Shown here: positions 55,623-64,000 of the stretch, in pieces
Position numbering within the stretch: the first letter of the stretch is position 1
Layout of the letters: each line of letters opens with the position of its first letter
Assembly (NCBI GenBank): GCA_039090855.1
Contig: CM077011.1
Span: 20,523,001 to 20,587,000 of the forward strand
Length of the DNA stretch: 64,000 bases
Direction of reading: 5' to 3'
From: Macrothele yani
Taxonomy: Eukaryota; Arthropoda; Arachnida; Araneae; Macrothelidae
Program-made: the position numbers and the translations under genes
Notes under the pieces: model-generated
Databases searched by the model: none
Told to the model about the DNA's origin: nothing
Seen by the model: only the letters and a program-made list of their open reading frames with translations

Positions 55623-56520
55623 CAAGGACGCCTTCAGCCGCCTTGATAGCCAGATCGTATAGTAAAGGCGAGGCGGTAGCTCTCTATACGGCGGGAAACA
55701 AAAGGTGTTATCTAAGAATTGATATGTCTGGCCCTACAGTCGTATATAATTAATGTATTTATTTTTGTAAAATTATAGTAATAAATATGTAAAAATGTTC
55801 GTAACTGTAATTTGCTGTAAATTTATAGATCAATTATTTTGTTCTCACTTAAGCAGAAATAAAAACAACTGCAGATTAAGAAAAAGGGAAAGTTGAGAGC
55901 GGAAGTAGAATCAGATTAGGATTGATCACGAAATGCAATGGATGTTTCCTTCAATTCTTTGCCATTATCTGATAAGCTTCAGCAACTGAGGGGAAGGGGT
56001 ATTCATTGTGTGGGCTAGACTTTGTAGTGTGTGTGATTTAGTGTGAGCGGCAAAGCAAAATTGGTACATCGATCGGGCCATAAATAAAAGCTCGTAGTAC
56101 ATTTTCAAGCTGGAGATTTTTATACTAAATTAACGCATCTGGATAGAAGAGATCAAACTTTATTCTGAAAAAATTTGTCCAGACATTAGATTTAAAAAGA
56201 TCAAGCGGATTTCTTCGAGGAGCAGACAACTGAACGCCATGAAAATCAGGCTCATTTTTCAGTTCTTCGCAATTTGCGATACACAAATTTAGAAACGTTA
56301 CTTTAATGGGAAATGCTTGAAAATCCCTGTAATGCTAGGAAGCGGCAGCGCTGCAAGTTCGTAGCGTGCATGTATGTGTGTGCCGTCCTCAAAGTCTGTT
56401 TTTTACGTCGGTATAACCGCCCCCTTCCTGCATTGTAAGTTTCTGGATCGGTCCTTAGTTTACCCCACCTTCCTTTTCCAGAAAACCTTCTAGGTTTTCC
56501 AACAAACCTCTCAGAGTTGC
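55623..56520. other. Unrecognised sequence
   Basis: No feature supported. Confidence 0.4.
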
Positions 56521-56850
56521 GCAATGTATGATCCAGGAACTTGCTGGCAAGAACGTGGGATTAACGAACAACTCACACAAGACTAATCTGATATGCAATG
56601 CCTTCAAAATAACTGAAGATGTAGAGCTTCTTGTGATAACGTTATAAGTAACTGATGCATACATATGCGTTGTAAAATATAAAGTAAAGACCACTTTGAG
56701 GAAGGAACTAATGGGCGTATAAACCTTGGGTGGAGTGCATTTGGGAGGAACAGTGCAATTATCAAGAGCAATTCATCGTTGTATATTAAACGAATAGCGT
56801 TTAATCAATGCGTTATTTCACTTCTTACTTATACATCAGATGTTACGGTT
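56521..56850 (+). mobile_element. Old RTE fragment (RT thumb)
   Basis: Aligns with RTE copy 2 at about 27365-27690: ATGATCCAGGAACTTGCTG is shared, followed by diverged GTGGGATTAA, ATGCAATGCCTT..., 'attatcaagagcaat' against 'ataattttcaagagcaat', and 'atcaatgcgtt' against 'atcaatgcatc'. Several indels, no open frame. This is an older insertion than the pair at 22-28 kb. Confidence 0.75.
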
Positions 56851-57449
56851 GATGATGGCACCAGATATTACTATTATTAAAGAAAGAAAAATTGCTTTAT
56901 ATATGTGGCAGGTCCAACAGGATTATAGAATTGGGAAAAATAACGGAGGAAAGCATAAGCTGTCCATGTTTGCAACTTTAAATTGAAAAACAATGGGATG
57001 AAACAGGAACAGTCTACTATTTGTTTTTAAAACATCAGCAACAAATACAAGGAAACTAGAAAAGCGTTTATATCTGGGGCGAGGGCGTGACGTTTTCCAT
57101 AGCGTTAGTAGAATTTATTATGGTGTTATTCTTTTTAATCATTACATTTGCTGTTTTTATGTTGTCTCTCTCCCACGGATTTCTAGTGGGGGTATTAAAA
57201 GCACACATCCGTAGATTTTATTGTAAAAAAACTTTGTGTTTAGCAGAACATATAAATCACAAGCACGTATTTTTGATGGCAAAACTTTCGTGATCATTCC
57301 CCATTTAAAGAATTTGCAAGTAGATAAGGTTATTAAATGGAAAAGAAAAACCTCAAACAAAATTCCATTAGGTTTTCTCCAAACTGAATCAGACCAGCTT
57401 TTCAAGACACTGGAACTGTCGATATCTTGCGCACCATCTTTAGTCTACG
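56851..57449. other. Unrecognised sequence
   Basis: Two overlapping frames near 57087-57517 show no recognisable domain. The hydrophobic stretch at 57087-57160 is short. Confidence 0.35.
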
Positions 57450-57860
57450 GATTTATTTCTCGAAAAACGGGTAACAATAGTTTATTCTCTCTTTTCGAAC
57501 TCACACGGCCACGATGAGAAGAAAAGCCCATTTGCCGGTAGCGGAATTCGAATCTTCCTACTTCAGGGAGTCATATTCTCCCGACTCAATTACGCCCACC
57601 TGGCTTATCGCTGCAACTTGCCATTTTGACGCATGCGTCACCTCAGTGGTATGTAACATATATCCCCCCCCTCCCCCACTCCCAAAGGAGGGATCACGAA
57701 ATCGCAGGTTTCTGATCCGCCAACAAACCATACTTGAAGGATCTCACTGTAGAAGAAGGCATTTTTACTGATTCAGATGATGCGTGAAAGAATCACCACA
57801 CATTTCTTTCGAACCTCACGACCAGAATATTCATTTTAAGTTCAGGCGTCAATGTGAAGA
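57450..57860. mobile_element. tRNA-like repeat, family 3
   Basis: On the minus strand the tRNA-like head includes a B-box region (GATTCGAATTCC, about 57545). The following body includes GGCAAGTTGCAGCGATAAGC (about 57605-57625) and 'atcgcaggtttctgatc' (about 57698). A block beginning TTTCGAACTCACACGG (57485) recurs as TTTCGAACCTCACGACC at about 57806, so direct repeats bound the unit. Partner of 13140-14325. Confidence 0.6.
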
Positions 57861-58444
57861 AATTCCCTCTTTGGCGATGATGGATTTCGAATGAAGAATA
57901 AAGGTTGAAAGGCTCGTTGAAGATCCACAGCGTTACTCTTATTTACTCAGAGGGCGACTGAAGGAGCTGACGTCATGTCAGAGGGATGTAGAAAAGAAGT
58001 GGACGTGTTTTAAGAACTGTGCTGTCACTGCCCCTGAAGAGGTCCGTGGCACTGCAACAGTGGGTAACTTTAAAGGTGATGCTTGGTGGAACAGTGAGAT
58101 TAAAGAAGCAGTAAAGGGATTGAGGTCGTTGTAAAATAGACATTTGGAGCATAAATATCGCTGTAAGAAGCGTGAGGCAGCTAAGCTGGTTCACCAGAGT
58201 AAGGCAAGAGATAGGAAGGAAAAGGTATAAATTAGCTTTTTGGAAATATAGAAAGACTTCCTTGGAAGTACATGAAACACAGGAAAAATAAGGAAAACAA
58301 AGTTACAAGTTGCGTGAAGAATAGGATCGGAGAAATGATACCGCAACCCAATGAGTTAAGTGAAAGATGGGGTGAATACGTCCGTGAGCTACTAGATCAA
58401 GAAAGCAAAGGTAAGTCTGAGGCAGAAGCAGTTGATGTCACACA

Positions 58445-58777
58445 GTGAGAGATGGAAGCACTGGAAAAGCTCTAAAAAGTTTTGAGAAGGGTAAGGCTCC
58501 GGGAGGTCATGACATAACTGCGGAGATGTTGAAATATGGTGGTGACTCCGTAATTGTCTGGTTAACTGAAATTTGCCAGTTGTGCTGGGAGTTAGGAATC
58601 GTCCCTCGGGATTGGAGAGATACTATCAATATCCCCTTGTATAAGGGAAAAGATGACCAGACTGACTGGAAGAACTGTCGTGGTATAAGCCTACTGAGTG
58701 TGCCAAGGAAAGCTTTTGGAAAGGTCATTATCGAAAAGGTACGAGGTTTTATATCAGAGAAAGTGTGGGATGTTTAG
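58445..58777 (+). pseudogene. LINE reverse transcriptase fragment
   Basis: A 110-codon open frame with LKSFEKGKAPGGHDITAEML (RT fingers), IVPRDWRDTINIPLYKGK and KNCRGISLLSVPRKAFGKVI. It is terminated by a stop; the next motif, SGFMPGKGCTNQVSALRM, follows directly in frame after the stop. These are conserved RT blocks 1-2 of a non-RTE LINE clade. Inactive. Confidence 0.8.
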
Positions 58778-59475
58778 AGTGGGTTTATGCCTGGTAAAGG
58801 CTGCACTAACCAAGTTTCTGCATTACGCATGATAATTGAAAAGTAACTGACTGTTGGCAAGGAAGTTTTTGCTGCCTTCGTAGATTTACAGAAAGCTTAC
58901 GAACGAGTAAACAGAATACTTCTGCAGAAGGTATTAAATAAACATGGTGTTACTGGGAATCTACTTAATAGTGTAAAAACCATGAATGCTGGCAATAGAG
59001 CTTTGTATGAGTGAATGGTGTTGTATCAAATGGGTTTACTACTGGTGTAGGAATCAGACAATGTTGTAAAATGTCACCATGGTAGTTTATGGATGCGTGC
59101 ATGATTGATGCCAAGATGGACAATACTGGTTTATGTCTGGGTAACAGCCGCGGGTACGTATTGCTGTAAACTGATGACAGAGTGCTGTTGCTAGAGAGCA
59201 AAAGAAAGTTGCAGAGTATATTGTCCCGGATGTACGAAGTTTGTACGAAATTCAAACTGAGTATAAATAAGAGAAAACCCAAAGTTATGGTTTTTGAGAG
59301 AGGAACTGTAAGTACTGAATGCAAGGTAAGTCTAAATGGCACATTGTATAACGAAAAAAGTGATCAGACTGACTGGAAGAACTATCGTGGTATTAGCTTA
59401 TGAATTTGTTACCAGGTGAATGAGTTTGTGTGTTTATGTTTGACAGAGAGAACAAATTATATGCTGAAATAAGTA

Positions 59476-60687
59476 CACTGAAGTGCCAGAAAAACTGGTA
59501 CAGACGAGCTTATGCAAAATACATAGCAACGTCACCTATGAGCGTACTCGGTTGCGACCGCCAGTGCGTGTATAAAGTTATAGACATCCTTGCCAGCTGT
59601 CAGAGCTGCTTTTGGCATGAGAATGACAAGTAATACCGATTTAAGTGATTTTCAACGCGGTGCCATAGCTGGCGCTCGTGAAATGGGCCACAGTATTTCG
59701 GAGATAGAAACGAAGTTCGGATTTTCACGGACGATCATTGCAAGGGTGTACCGTGACTACAAGAATTCCGAAAAAACTCCAGCCTACGATACCAGTGTGG
59801 CCATAAAACGACATTGGGTGAATGTGACCATCGTCGGCTGTCAAGAATCGTTTCACGCAATAAGCGTGCAACGCTCTCAAAGGTATAATAGAAATTCAAT
59901 GCTGGAGCCTCAACAAGCATCAGCGACTGGACTGTATAACGTACCCTGCACGATATAGGCTTTAGGAGACGACGCCCAACTCGAGTCCCCCTGATGGGTG
60001 CACGACACAGAGCTATGCGCCTCGCTTGGGCACGGCAACACCGCCACTGGACATTTAATGACTGGAAACAAGTAGCCTGGTTTAACGAGTCGCGTTTCCA
60101 ACTGTATCGGGCAGATAGAACGATCCGTATGTGGCGCAAACCTCATGAAGCCATGAATCCCGGTTGTCAACAGGGAACTGTACCTGGCTGCCCATTCCGA
60201 AATGGTATGGGGTGTGTTTAGCTGGACTTCACTGGGATCCCTGGTACATCTACAAACGTCTGTGATCGGCCAAAGCTATGTGCGCATCCTTTCTGACGAG
60301 GTACACCCGTTCATGTCCTGCATTCATGCTGATGGGTTAGGCCTGTTCCAACAGGACACTGAACCACCACACAAGTGTCGGGACCCCACATTATGGTTAG
60401 AGGAGCATTTATCTGGGGTGTTGCCATTCCAAACCCAAGTCCCCAGATCTGAACGTGATAGAACTCATTTGGGATGCCATGCAACGAGCTATCGAACACA
60501 GGAATCCGAGACCGCGGAATACACCCGAATTGTGGAACGCTCTGCAGAAAGTATGGTGTGCATTGCCTACAGCATATTTCTAAAAGCTAGGGGAGTCCAT
60601 GCCCCGTCGTATTTCTGCAGTCCTGCGCTCCCTTGGGGGACCTACCAAGTATTAGACTGGTGTACCAGTTTTTCTGGCGCTTCAGTG
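59476..60687 (+). mobile_element. Tc1-like transposon, family a, second copy (broken)
   Basis: A 1212-bp TA-flanked element with termini CACTGAAGTGCCAGAAAAAC and CTGGCGCTTCAGTG. The transposase begins at about 59617 (MRMTSNTDLSDFQRG, SISEIETKFGFSRTIIARVY). After frameshifts: MRLAWARQHRHWTFNDWKQV, AWFNESRFQLYRADRTIRMW (first catalytic Asp changed to Asn, about 60090), GQSYVRILSDEVHPFMSCIH, LFQQDTEPPHKCRD (second Asp kept) and, in another frame, SPDLNVIELIWDAMQRA (third Glu kept). Inserted into the LINE thumb region at aaGTA, a different site from the family-a insertion at 8437. Confidence 0.88.
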
Positions 60688-61011
60688 TAGATGAATGAAT
60701 GTTTCATTGAAAGTCATACCTGCTTTAGGAGGTTTTCACAGCAATGTTGGGTTCTCAAAAGAGTCCCGCATGGCTGGGTATAAAAGTGTAATTGTCAATA
60801 CTCTGATGCATGGCAGTGAAGCCTGTGTACTGCAGAAGAGACAGAGGAGCAGTTTGTGAGCTGTAGGGATACGCTACTTACGGAGGGTTTGTGGCAAGAC
60901 ACGTCTGATCATGTGAGGAATGAATATATGTTGCAAATGTGTAATGCGAGACCAAATGTTGTCAGTAAGGTGGAGACTAATATTATTAGGTAATTAGGCC
61001 ATGTTGATAGA

Positions 61012-61055
61012 ATGAATGATGAGATGCTAACTACAAATAGCATCTCATCATTCAT
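61012..61055. repeat. 18-bp perfect hairpin at a LINE/Tc1 junction
   Basis: Arms 61012-61029 (ATGAATGATGAGATGCTA) and 61038-61055 with an 8-nt loop ACTACAAA. It joins the LINE 3' part to a truncated Tc1. Confidence 0.95.
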
Positions 61056-61063
61056 CTCATCTA

Positions 61064-61243
61064 CGAGACCTCGGAATACACCCGAATTGTGGAACGCTCT
61101 GCAGGAGGTATGGTGTGCATTGCCTACAGCATATTTCCAGAAGATAGTGGAGTCCATGCCCGTCGTATTTCTGCAGTTTTGCACTCCCGTTGGGGATCTG
61201 CCATGTATTAGACTGGTGTACCAGTTTTTCTGGCACTTCAGTG
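61064..61243 (+). mobile_element. Tc1 family a, 3' end fragment
   Basis: Contains the C-terminal codons (TPELWNALQEVWCALPTAYF, about 61078-61140) and the intact right terminus CTGGCACTTCAGTG before TA. The 5' part is missing; it begins at CGAGACC following the hairpin. Confidence 0.85.
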
Positions 61244-62214
61244 TATCTAAGTATATATGTTCTAGATTTCAGCAACGGTTAAGTGAGACTAAAAATAAAA
61301 CCGATGGAGAACTCATCGGATCTTTACCAAGCGTTCCAAATTTTCTGTGCTTTAGATGCTCAAGAAGCCACAGCAACATTTTAAATATTTAAACACCGAT
61401 GCATCATTTATTCTTGGACTAAACGTTAATTGGGTGGTAGAAACTACAGAGTGCGTTTGCCTAATTTTCCAATAAAGCATTTCCTCTTTTAGAGAAGAAC
61501 TCCATTAAATTTAATTCAGGAAAACAGAAAGTGTTCAACTGTGAAAGTAGGTAGTCGCAGTATTCGATCGCGAGCCTTCTCTTTCGTTCAAATAAAACTC
61601 TCTGGAAAATAATGTGTGCGTGCCTTAGAAGCCTGAATACATTAGCGCATCAAAAGCTACGAAAAAGCTTCTCATTGAGATCACGATTTTAAAGTAGTAC
61701 CATGCACTCAGCGCGCTGCTTGTGACTAGGTTGAGATTTTGCTTTTTATTTCTCAATATTTACAGCAGAAGTGAAAACATCATCATCGCAGATAGCCACT
61801 ACAGTACACTCACCCCCAACATACCCCGTTGATCCTGAAACGTTCTATCAGTGTATCATAAAAGTAATACCAAAAAAAAAAAAAAAAGAAGTAAAAGAAA
61901 ATCAAGCCTTCCTCATAAAAGGGAAGACAGCTAATGTATGACTCATACTCTTAATGGGAATAGAGTGTTCCGCGGGAAAGGCAAAATTTCCATTATCGTG
62001 GATTTCCAGAAGAACAAAACACTTCGGTATCTAAGAAAGCACGGCACTCAGGCTGAAATCAATAGGATTCTGCATTGTGATATTGTCGTACATTAAAGTG
62101 TAAAACGATACGACATTTTCAAAGAAAGAAATAACGAAATCTTGTGTCTTTATTGCTCTGTGTTTCGGCCTTTGTGCAAAATAAAGCTTTCCCGACAACA
62201 GAGAATTACACTTT
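61244..62214. other. Unrecognised sequence
   Basis: Contains an A-run at about 61874-61890. Nothing else recognised. Confidence 0.4.
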
Positions 62215-62221
62215 CTCTCTC

Positions 62222-62254
<33 letters not shown>

Positions 62255-62282
62255 GTCTTCCTCCCTCTCTATCTCTTTCTCG
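62215..62282. repeat. (CT)n microsatellite
   Basis: About 68 bp of CT/TC repeats with scattered interruptions. Confidence 0.9.
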
Positions 62283-62389
62283 TTTTTCTTGGATTGCGTG
62301 ATTCAGTTAAAACAGAAAAAATTAAAATTGAAAAGGAGAGATTTATGTTGGACTTTTGAAAAGCTGAATGTTTCCCAACACCTAGCATA

Positions 62390-63609
62390 CACACACGGTC
62401 GAGTCACAATATTGTGACCACCAACTAATATCCAGAGTAACCGCCATGTGCAGAGTGGACAGCAGCTAGACGGGTTGGAAATGACTCGAAAAAGTGCTGG
62501 AAGGTGTTCAAAGGTATGTGGAGCCATGCTGACTACAGTGCATCAGACAGCTGCTGAAGAGTGCGTGGTGGAAGATCCATATAGCGAACAGCACGATCGA
62601 TGTGGTCCCACAAATGCTCAATTGGGTTTAAAGTCTGGGGTACTACGGTGCCAGGGAATCAATTTGAAGACGTCATCGTGCTCTTCCAACCACCCTCGGG
62701 AATTTCTAGCTGTGTGACACGTCGCATTGTCGTTCTGGAAGATCTCATCCGCCACAGAGAAGACAATCAGCATGTATGAATCTACGTGGTCTGCAAGGAT
62801 TAATTCATGATGAATTCGGTCCAACGTGCCTTCCACAGGTATGAGTGGACTCAGAGAATACCAAGAAAACATTCCCCAAACCATAACGCTGCCCCGACCA
62901 GCTTGATTTTGGTTCTTCCAGCAATGGTTGAAAAGTATTTGTTCCCCGATGTTTATGGCCTTATACGCCAACGCACATCCGTTCTATGATGCAGAAAACG
63001 TGACTCATCGGAGAAGGAAATCCTTTGCAAATCAGCGGAGGTCCAATACTGATATGGCCGCGCAAATTCAAGCCTTTTCTGCCGATGCACCTTCGTGAGC
63101 ATAGATGTAGCGACCATCCGTTTGCATCGGAGCCCCATACGCAGCAGGGTTCGCTTAACTGTCGTTTTAAACACACTTCCGGTAGCCCCCTGGTTCATTC
63201 GGCCAATGAGTTGCTCCACTGCGTGGGCCCTCACGCACCTTCGAAGACGATTTTCACCTCTCAGATCAATGGCACGTGGATCTCCGCCGTCTCCATGCTG
63301 CTTATTCGCAATGATGCCATTTCTCCAATCACGATACACTTTAACCACAGCAGCACACGAACAGTTAACAAACTGCGCTGTTTCAGAAATACTGCCATCC
63401 TTGTCCCGAATACCGATAATAATCCCTTTTTTCAAATCTGATAAAGCGCTCCTTTTATCCATGACAGCAACGAGTGATATGTTTTCAGATTGGCTACATC
63501 ACACCTTATATACCCTCCAAGCCAGTTCACGACACGTTTCATCTTTCATTGGCTACGCGCTGTTGACGTCAAATGTAGGAGGTGGTCACAATAATGTGAC
63601 TCGACTGTG
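62390..63609 (-). mobile_element. Tc1-like transposon, family g (nearly intact)
   Basis: TA-flanked, 1220 bp. Ends read CACACACGGTCGAGTCACAA and (reverse complement of the high end) CACAGTCGAGTCACATTATT, continuing as TGTGACCACC at both. The transposase lies on the minus strand. Of the Tc1 copies here it has the fewest visible lesions. Confidence 0.9.
62450..63462 (-). pseudogene. Tc1 transposase of family g, two frameshifts
   Basis: Start at 63462 (MDKRSALSDLKKGIIIGIRD). First HTH SISETAQFVNCSCAAVVKVY, then GENRLRRCVRAHAVEQLIGR, second HTH VKRTLLRMGLRCKRMVATS, and the DDE domain from FSDESRFLHHRTDVR (first Asp). A frameshift near 62970 moves to NIGEQILFNHCWKNQNQAGR, GSVMVWGMFSWYSLSPLIPV, IFQNDNATCHTARNSRGW (second Asp). 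An extra T in 'gactttaaaccc' shifts out the NPIEHLWDHIDRAV segment that carries the third residue, Glu. The frame therefore needs only two single-base changes relative to the family; it is a recent or slowly decaying copy. Confidence 0.85.
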
Positions 63610-64000
63610 TATAAGAAATATTATTAAAAACGTATTGAATAAATGATGTCATTGAAATCCTCAGGCATACGGTAGTCGTAAATTTACACAATACGGGTTG
63701 TTCAGAATCAGACAAAACGAAAACAAAACAAGAAAAACCAGCTACACTCTCTAAAAAAATAAAATTGCTGACGATAAGCTGTTTAGTATATTTGGTAGTA
63801 TAATAAATTATTTAATTTACTTCAATTTTTAATCTGCTCGTTTAAATAAAGAAAGTGCCTAAAGAGCCGGTCCGTTTTTAGAACCGTATGTCTGTCACAG
63901 AAAAGTACCAGTTTTTTTTACGAGTAATATGCAAATCAGATATTCAACCCAAGCGAAGATTCCTGGTTCGATTCAACAAGGACTCAGCGACACGTAATAC
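63610..64000. other. Unrecognised sequence at the right edge
   Basis: AT-rich; no feature supported. Confidence 0.4.

Larger units (their letters stand above)
57880..61011 (+). mobile_element. Non-LTR retrotransposon (LINE), second copy, split by a Tc1 element
   Basis: Linker (KEAVKGLRSL, about 58098), RT fingers and palm in 58445-58777, then motif A region (AAFVDLQKAYERVN, about 58870), a damaged motif B/C region, RT thumb near 59220-59340 (LSINKRKPKVMVFERGTVST), then the Tc1 at 59476-60687, and a 3' part at 60690-61011 with ARPNVVSKVETN-like sequence. Many stops. Same family as 8118-9975. Confidence 0.75.
28959..64000 (-). other. Teneurin intron upstream of the first visible exon (35 kb or more)
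   Basis: No further EGF-type exon was found on the minus strand up to the right edge, so the intron before 28958 is at least 35,042 bp if the gene is continuous. Its content is transposon-derived and is listed below. Confidence 0.6.

Overview
Organism and context. This is eukaryotic, arthropod-type DNA: AT-rich, with no compact genes and dense old transposons. The only host-gene sequence I can support is two exons on the minus strand (28773-28958, then 7155-7307). Both have clean AG acceptors and GT donors, and they encode consecutive EGF-like repeats followed by the Cys-Asp-Asn-Asp spacer typical of teneurins (Ten-m/Ten-a/Odz adhesion receptors). The window therefore reads as an internal slice of a teneurin gene: the lower flank is intron after the second exon, 7308-28772 is a 21.5-kb intron, and 28959-64000 is upstream intron (at least 35 kb). 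The mix of Tc1/mariner, RTE, Penelope-like and tRNA-SINE families suggests a chelicerate, perhaps a spider, but that is inference. No operon-like organisation, CRISPR array or functional tRNA/rRNA gene was seen. Layout 1-28 kb. A decayed 48-bp minisatellite (1-425), a gutted mariner (1351-2222), a pogo-like MITE (3926-4439), the second teneurin exon, then the large intron. That intron holds a non-RTE LINE carrying a Tc1 insertion (8118-9975), a DUF4817-type Tc1/mariner relative (11809-13127), a tRNA-like repeat apparently split by a hAT-like insert (13140-14325), two Tc1 elements (15569-18230), a tandem-repeat block with a TTAA-ended palindromic MITE (18560-19700), a cassette with terminal inverted repeats carrying a broken copy of a multi-copy invertebrate protein gene and a 22-bp higher-order minisatellite (19935-21900), a head-to-head pair of RTE LINEs (22430-28095), and a 300-bp palindromic MITE next to the first teneurin exon. 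Layout 28-64 kb. A SINE, a Penelope-like element with reverse-transcriptase and GIY-YIG endonuclease remnants plus a candidate hammerhead ribozyme (29714-31249), many more Tc1/mariner copies (31.6-34.5, 36.6-37.9, 41.9-48.6, 59.5-61.2 and 62.4-63.6 kb), a THAP-domain remnant (35.9 kb), a GC/CpG-rich patch with an NRF1-type palindrome (39.05-39.33 kb), a 39-bp minisatellite (43.1-43.7 kb), foldback MITEs (36.4 and 51.2 kb), an internally deleted RTE derivative (51.6-52.2 kb), an LTR-like segment (55 kb), and a second LINE of the 8-kb family, again hit by the same Tc1 family (57.9-61.0 kb). How the parts relate. No recognised transposase or reverse transcriptase is intact; each has stops, frameshifts, deletions or altered catalytic residues. 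The window is best seen as a record of nested insertions tolerated in large introns of a neuronal adhesion gene. Boundaries of mobile elements come from visible terminal repeats or homology between copies in the window and are usually accurate to a few bases where a TA, TTAA or target duplication is stated, and to tens of bases elsewhere.
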